DNA of 10,865 nt, from assembly GCA_900299065.1 (NCBI GenBank), contig OMIJ01000108.1:1-10865 (forward strand), given 5' to 3'. The stretch is from Hyphomicrobiales bacterium. Lineage in GTDB: Bacteria; Pseudomonadota; Alphaproteobacteria; Rhizobiales; Beijerinckiaceae. Below, piece after piece: positions 7,770 through 10,865 of the stretch (its first letter is position 1; each line of letters opens with the position of its first letter). Below the pieces are notes generated by a model, which saw only the letters and a list, made by a program, of their open reading frames with translations, made no database searches and was not told the origin of the DNA. Position numbers and translations under genes: made by a program.

Positions 7770-7803
7770 GTCTTTAGGGCCAGCCATGGAAAAGAGGCCG
7801 CAG

Positions 7804-8487
7804 CTAGGAAGCCTGATCGCCCCCCTTGGGATACATTAGGCGATAAAGTGCAAGTACCAATAGGCAGGTTAAAGTGCCGGCAAACAAGACATCAGATAGA
7901 AAATGCCCGCCGAGGGCCAATCTGAGAGCTGAGACGATAAAACCGAACAAGATGGATCCGAAAATGGCCGGGCCCTGCCATGGGCCAGGGGTGATTAGCG
8001 CTGGGGCCAGCATCCAGAAGGCGGAAGAGCCTTCGCCCGAGATAAAGGAGCAATTGACCTGACATTGCCCATCGAGCCTATACCAAGGGCGAAACTCCAT
8101 TTCTCCCTGAAACTCCTGAATCTGTACGGGTCTGGGACGGTGCCAATGATCTTTGAGGATCACATTGGTCAATAATCCAGGTCCTAAAGCCAAGCTCAGA
8201 CATAAAAACAACACAGCCCGGCCCGAGGGGGCGGGGGTCAGATTCTTTTTGAGTTTGGACAGGCCCCAGGTCGCAATGCTCATAATCAGCAAGAGGGCCG
8301 GGGTAAAATAGCCAATGCGGCGCAATATATCGCCAAGTTCTGTCTCGCCCCTAAAGCGCCCCTCTCCGAGGTAAAACAGTCGCGCAGTCTCTAGGTCAAT
8401 GTGAGGAAACAGGGCAAAGATCAGGCCAATTCCCAGACTCAACCAGATAAGCAACCACATGACTTTGGACAAAAAAGGTCTGGTCAT
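7804..8487 (-). CDS. Membrane PAP2-family phosphatase with altered PSGH motif
   Basis: This 227-residue protein is an integral membrane phosphatase of the PAP2 superfamily, whose members dephosphorylate lipid phosphates, undecaprenyl pyrophosphate or lipid A. Hydrophobic segments lie at about residues 9-28, 61-76, 91-110, 155-166, 175-193 and 199-217. The first signature KX6RP is intact (Lys112 to Arg119-Pro120, KDHWHRPRP) and so is the third, RX5HX3D (Arg189, His195 nucleophile, Asp199). The second, normally PSGH, reads FISGEGSS (148-155), with Glu152 where His is usual. A cysteine-rich stretch CQVNC (142-146) precedes it. The substrate cannot be told; LpxE-like lipid A 1-phosphatase is one possibility. 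The start is uncertain: ATG 8487 and ATG 8460 both lack a clear ribosome-binding sequence. It is divergent from the moeB-like gene. Confidence 0.85.
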   Translation of the reverse strand: MTRPFLSKVMWLLIWLSLGIGLIFALFPHIDLETARLFYLGEGRFRGETELGDILRRIGYFTPALLLIMSIATWGLSKLKKNLTPAPSGRAVLFLCLSLALGPGLLTNVILKDHWHRPRPVQIQEFQGEMEFRPWYRLDGQCQVNCSFISGEGSSAFWMLAPALITPGPWQGPAIFGSILFGFIVSALRLALGGHFLSDVLFAGTLTCLLVLALYRLMYPKGGDQAS

Positions 8488-8534
8488 CGCGTCTGAGGCT
8501 CGGGGTTCAAAAGCCGAAGCAAAAGTTTGTCTCC

Positions 8535-8563
8535 AGAATAAGGCTATCAGAAGCCAAGTTGAA
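8535..8563 (-). promoter_or_regulatory. Weak candidate promoter of the PAP2 gene
   Basis: On the minus strand TTCAAC (8558-8563) and TATTCT (8535-8540) are 17 bases apart, about 48 bases or more before the PAP2 start. The -35 element overlaps the -35 of the moeB-like promoter candidate on the other strand. Both matches are imperfect. Confidence 0.25.
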
Positions 8564-8587
8564 GGTAAATTTGGGCAAGCCTACATT
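8559..8587 (+). promoter_or_regulatory. Candidate promoter of the moeB-like gene
   Basis: TTGAAG (8559-8564) and TACATT (8582-8587) are 17 bases apart. Transcription would start near 8595, giving a leader of only about 26 bases before ATG 8621, in which no ribosome-binding sequence can be seen. Confidence 0.4.
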
Positions 8588-8620
8588 TCCATTTCGCTCC
8601 AAACCGCTTACATCTGTTCC

Positions 8621-9418
8621 ATGTCTCTGAGTCCAGAAGAAATTGAGCGCTATGCGCGACACATCGTCCTGCAAGGGGTTGGCGGGCCCGGTCAGCAAAA
8701 GCTGAAGGCGGCGCGTGTGCTTGTCATTGGTGCAGGCGGGCTTGGCTCGCCTTTGCTGCAATATCTGGCTGCCGCCGGCATTGGTCATTTAGGTATTGTC
8801 GATGATGATGATGTCTCCTTGTCCAATCTGCAAAGACAAATTCTCCACGGCATGCCGGATCTGGGACGACCCAAAGTTGACAGCGCTGTGGATGCCATAG
8901 CCAGGCTCAATCCGCATGTGCGCGTCACGCCCCATTGCCTGCGCATCAATGCTGAAAATGCCCCCGCCCTATTGGCTGATTATGACATTGTTGCAGATGG
9001 GTCGGATAATTTTGCCACGCGCTATGCCGTGGCTGATGCCTGCTTTTATGCAAAACGCCCTTTAATCACTGCGGCAGTAGGCGCTTTTGATGGCTCTTTG
9101 ACAACATTGCGACCTTTTGAACAGGGCCAGGATGGAAAACCCAATCCAACTTATCGCTGTCTGTTTCCCGAGCCGCCACCAGCTGGCATGGTCCCGGCCT
9201 GTGTTGAGGCCGGGGTATTGGGCGCGCTGACAGGAATTTTGGGCACGATGATGGCTCTGGAAGTGATCCGCGAAATCACCGGCTTTGGTCAGGGGCTTGT
9301 CGGGCGCCTCTTGCTTGTTGATACACAATTCATGCGTTTTGAGACGATGAATTATGCTTGGGATCCCGACAATCCGCTTAATGGCCTTGCCGCGATTACT
9401 TTGCCGCCACAGCCATGA
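8621..9418 (+). CDS. MoeB/ThiF/HesA-family adenylyltransferase lacking most zinc cysteines
   Basis: This 265-residue E1-like enzyme adenylates the C-terminal Gly-Gly of a small sulfur carrier, MoaD for molybdopterin or ThiS for thiazole synthesis. Seen: YARHIVLQGVGGPGQQKL (11-28), the nucleotide loop GAGGLGSP (37-44), DDDDVSLSNLQRQ (61-73), and the adenylation Asp129 in DGSDNFATRY. YRCLFPE (178-184) and CVEAGVLG (194-201) are the MoeB-type signatures. In E. coli MoeB two CxxC pairs bind zinc; here the first is TYRC (Thr177, Cys180) and the second is NPLN (Asn251, Asn254), so three of four ligands are gone. The start is chosen by homology: an in-frame ATG at 8459 would add 54 unrelated residues and overlap the PAP2 gene. 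ATG 8621 has no ribosome-binding sequence. The molybdenum hydroxylase nearby suggests a MoaD-linked role, by inference only. Confidence 0.88.
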   Translation: MSLSPEEIERYARHIVLQGVGGPGQQKLKAARVLVIGAGGLGSPLLQYLAAAGIGHLGIVDDDDVSLSNLQRQILHGMPDLGRPKVDSAVDAIARLNPHVRVTPHCLRINAENAPALLADYDIVADGSDNFATRYAVADACFYAKRPLITAAVGAFDGSLTTLRPFEQGQDGKPNPTYRCLFPEPPPAGMVPACVEAGVLGALTGILGTMMALEVIREITGFGQGLVGRLLLVDTQFMRFETMNYAWDPDNPLNGLAAITLPPQP

Positions 9419-9746
9419 TCTCGACCTTATAGGCCGGGGCGGCGAGTTTGGCTTCGACCGTTGCGCGTGCAGGCGTATGGCCCTTGGGGACCCATTGATC
9501 CCAGACACTGTTCATCTCTGCGAAAGTGGCAATATCGGGGAGATAAATATTTACCGAGAGAATTTTGGTTTTATCCGAGCCGGCCTCCTTGAGCAGGTCG
9601 TCGATGATACTCAAAATCTCGGCGGTCTGTTCGGCAACGCTCTTGCCGGCGGTTTTATCAGCAACTTGGCCCGCCAGATAGATTGTATTGCCATGCACCA
9701 CAGCCGCACTCATGCGGGCGCCGGGTCGGATTCGCTGAATGGTCAT
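9396..9746 (-). CDS. RidA/YjgF/YER057c-family protein, YoaB-like subgroup
   Basis: This 116-residue protein belongs to the RidA family of small trimeric proteins, some of which hydrolyse reactive enamine/imine intermediates. Seen: IYLAGQVADK (22-31), VNIYLPDIATFAEMN (65-79), WDQWVPKGHTPARATVEAKL (82-101) with the conserved Arg94, and YKVEI (106-110). The LPD..FA.MN..WD.WV pattern resembles E. coli YoaB rather than archetypal RidA. The Glu that follows the KIEI motif in RidA is Met111 here, so imine deaminase activity is uncertain. ATG 9746 has AAAGG (9756-9760) 9 bases upstream; an in-frame ATG at 9755 directly abuts that sequence and is less likely. The last 23 bases overlap the end of the convergent moeB-like gene. 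Confidence 0.9.
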   Translation of the reverse strand: MTIQRIRPGARMSAAVVHGNTIYLAGQVADKTAGKSVAEQTAEILSIIDDLLKEAGSDKTKILSVNIYLPDIATFAEMNSVWDQWVPKGHTPARATVEAKLAAPAYKVEIMAVAAK

Positions 9747-9904
9747 AGGCCTCATCCTTTCTTTCAGCCGACAGCTGATCACTTTAACTTGATCTTGTTT
9801 GGGATCATGCTCCCCTCGTAATGGATCAATGCGCGCTGTTCAAGAGCAGCTCAACTTGCAGCCAGAGCTCAGGTCTGGCACAGGTTAGCAAACGGGAGGA
9901 TGCG
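9747..9904. promoter_or_regulatory. Divergent intergenic region of the RidA-like and aldolase genes
   Basis: These 158 bases separate two divergent genes and should hold both promoters, but no strong -35/-10 pair was seen. It contains a near-direct repeat, GGATCATGC (9802-9810) and GGATCAATGC (9823-9832), offset by 21 bases (two helical turns), and four GATC sites between about 9777 and 9827. The repeat is a candidate regulator-binding site. The aldolase ribosome-binding sequence GGGAGG lies at 9894-9899. Confidence 0.3.
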
Positions 9905-10603
9905 ATGACGCCTGATGATGCCAAACAAAAGCTAATTCTTGCCGGCCTCATATTGGAAGATGCGGGCCAGGGCGATATGACGCGTGGCCATGTGTCTGTG
10001 CGTGTGCCTGGCAATCCCGACCAATTTTACATGAAGCCGCATTCTTTCGGCTTTGATGAAATCACCATGGAAAACATCGTGACCTGTGATCTTGCGGGCA
10101 ATAAAATTGCCGGCTGGGCGCCGCGTCATAGTGAGGTTTTCATCCATTCGGAAATCTTCAAAGCTCGCCCCGACATCACTTCGATCATTCACAGCCATCC
10201 TGATCATGCTGTGGCCGTGTCAGCAACAGGCCGGCCGCTACGTATGATCAGCCAGCCCAGCGCCGCTTTCTTCGATGGTGTGGGTTATTATAAGGACACG
10301 ATTGATCTCATCCGCCGTCCCGATCAGGGCGCGGGTGTGGCGCGCGCCTTTGGTTCGCATATGGCCGCTTTTTTGAAAAATCACGGCGTAGTCGTGGGCG
10401 GTCGTTCCATCGAGGAAGCCGTGATCCTCTCCATCATGCTGGAGAATGCGTGCCGCATTCAAGTTCTGGCTGAATCTGCCGGCGATCTTGCTCCCGAATT
10501 TCCGCGTGAAGATATTGCGCAATTGCATGACAAACTCTCGCGCCCCGAGCAACATAGTGTCAATTTCGAATATCTGGCGCGCCGCGCCCGGGCACGGCGG
10601 TAA
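9905..10603 (+). CDS. Class II aldolase/adducin-family protein
   Basis: This 232-residue cytosolic protein has the class II aldolase/adducin fold (compare L-fuculose-1-phosphate aldolase and L-ribulose-5-phosphate 4-epimerase), which uses zinc to cleave or rearrange sugar phosphates. The metal ligands are visible as HSH (His96, His98) and His160 in KNHGVVVGG, and Glu77 in SEVFIH sits at the catalytic Glu position of fuculose-phosphate aldolase. GQGDMTRGHVSVRVPG (21-36) is the N-terminal substrate region. Length is normal for the family. ATG 9905 has GGGAGG 5 bases upstream; an upstream in-frame ATG at 9821 would add 28 residues without family similarity. The next gene starts 25 bases after its stop, so the two likely form an operon. 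Substrate cannot be told; other members are decarboxylases or act on non-phosphorylated ligands. Confidence 0.88.
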   Translation: MTPDDAKQKLILAGLILEDAGQGDMTRGHVSVRVPGNPDQFYMKPHSFGFDEITMENIVTCDLAGNKIAGWAPRHSEVFIHSEIFKARPDITSIIHSHPDHAVAVSATGRPLRMISQPSAAFFDGVGYYKDTIDLIRRPDQGAGVARAFGSHMAAFLKNHGVVVGGRSIEEAVILSIMLENACRIQVLAESAGDLAPEFPREDIAQLHDKLSRPEQHSVNFEYLARRARARR

Positions 10604-10628
10604 ATATTTTGGGATGTGAGGAAACATT

Positions 10629-10865
10629 ATGAAAGCCTGTGTCATTCATCAATTTGGCCCGCCTAATGTCCTCACCTATCAGGACATGCCTGATCCCGCG
10701 CCGCGCGCGGGAGAAATTCGTATTAAAGTGCATGCCGCAACTGTTAATCGTGTTCTTGATGTTGCCGTGCGGCGCGGCGAGCAACGTCATCGCGGTGTTG
10801 TGCCACCTTTCATTCTGGGTGTGGATTGTGCCGGCATTGTCGCTAAGATTGGCGCCGGTGTGACA
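10629..10865 (+). CDS. Zinc-type alcohol dehydrogenase / quinone oxidoreductase-like protein, 3' end cut by window edge
   Basis: Only the first 79 codons are present, of a protein usually near 320-350 residues. They are the GroES-like N-terminal domain of the medium-chain dehydrogenase/reductase superfamily: MKACVIHQFGPPNVL (1-15), PAPRAGEIRIKVHAATVNRV (24-43, partly shown), and GVDCAGIVAKIGAGV (64-78), the family's GxDxAGxV...G signature. The catalytic zinc ligands and the NAD(P)-binding Rossmann fold lie beyond the edge, so zinc dependence and cofactor cannot be judged. Quinone-oxidoreductase members lack catalytic zinc; the NRVLDVAVRRG segment resembles those members. ATG 10629 has GAGG (10618-10621) 7 bases upstream. 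It lies 25 bases after the aldolase gene, probably in one operon. Confidence 0.85.
   Translation, partial: MKACVIHQFGPPNVLTYQDMPDPAPRAGEIRIKVHAATVNRVLDVAVRRGEQRHRGVVPPFILGVDCAGIVAKIGAGVT

Noticed and set aside
8459..8620. 54-residue N-terminal extension of the MoeB-like protein
   Set aside because: It would overlap the PAP2 gene, contains the candidate promoter, and is unlike MoeB N-termini.
9821..9904. 28-residue N-terminal extension of the aldolase-family protein
   Set aside because: ATG 9905 has GGGAGG 5 bases upstream and the extension has no family similarity.
1..10865. CRISPR arrays, insertion sequences, tRNA or rRNA genes
   Set aside because: No regularly spaced repeats, terminal inverted repeats with transposase, or RNA gene signatures were seen on reading both strands.

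Overview
This window looks like a chromosomal segment of an alphaproteobacterium with moderate GC content. The evidence is the six-domain ribosomal protein S1 gene followed by sppA, a gene order common in that class, plus the protein styles and the aerobic CO-dehydrogenase-like molybdenum hydroxylase. The genus cannot be named from the sequence. There is no tRNA, rRNA, CRISPR array, transposase or phage gene. The genes read as ordinary, mostly intact chromosomal genes with short intergenic gaps.

Layout, left to right. Minus strand, 1-8487: a 3'-truncated signal peptide peptidase gene (sppA, running off the left edge), rpsA, a three-gene molybdenum hydroxylase cluster transcribed in the order large-small-medium subunit (coxL-like, coxS-like, coxM-like), argG, and a membrane PAP2-family phosphatase. 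Plus strand: a MoeB/ThiF-type adenylyltransferase at 8621-9418. Minus strand: a small RidA-family protein at 9396-9746, convergent with and overlapping the moeB-like gene. Plus strand: a class II aldolase/adducin-family gene at 9905-10603, followed by the start of a zinc-type alcohol dehydrogenase/quinone oxidoreductase-like gene that runs off the right edge.

How they work together. The coxL/S/M-like trio has all parts of one enzyme: the molybdenum-cofactor subunit, a two [2Fe-2S] subunit and an FAD subunit. The large subunit carries TYRGAGR where true CO dehydrogenases have a Cys-containing AYxCSFR loop, so it belongs to the form II (CODH-like) class and its substrate is not known from sequence. 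The moeB-like gene, about 2.2 kb beyond the start of coxL, is of the type that activates the MoaD sulfur carrier in molybdopterin synthesis. It could support the hydroxylase, but it lacks three of the four zinc cysteines of E. coli MoeB. argG, rpsA and sppA are housekeeping genes. The aldolase-dehydrogenase pair at the right looks like the start of a small catabolic operon.

Regulatory signals visible by eye: tandem hairpins ending in a T-run after rpsA (a good intrinsic terminator), a convincing sppA promoter just beyond it, an argG promoter with a leader hairpin, overlapping divergent promoter candidates between the PAP2 and moeB-like genes, and a 14-bp perfect palindrome just upstream of the rpsA ribosome binding site. 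No entirely new biological system stands out. The most unusual points are the form II hydroxylase in the place where cmk usually sits upstream of rpsA, the zinc-site-less MoeB homologue, and the PAP2 phosphatase with Glu in place of the usual PSGH histidine.
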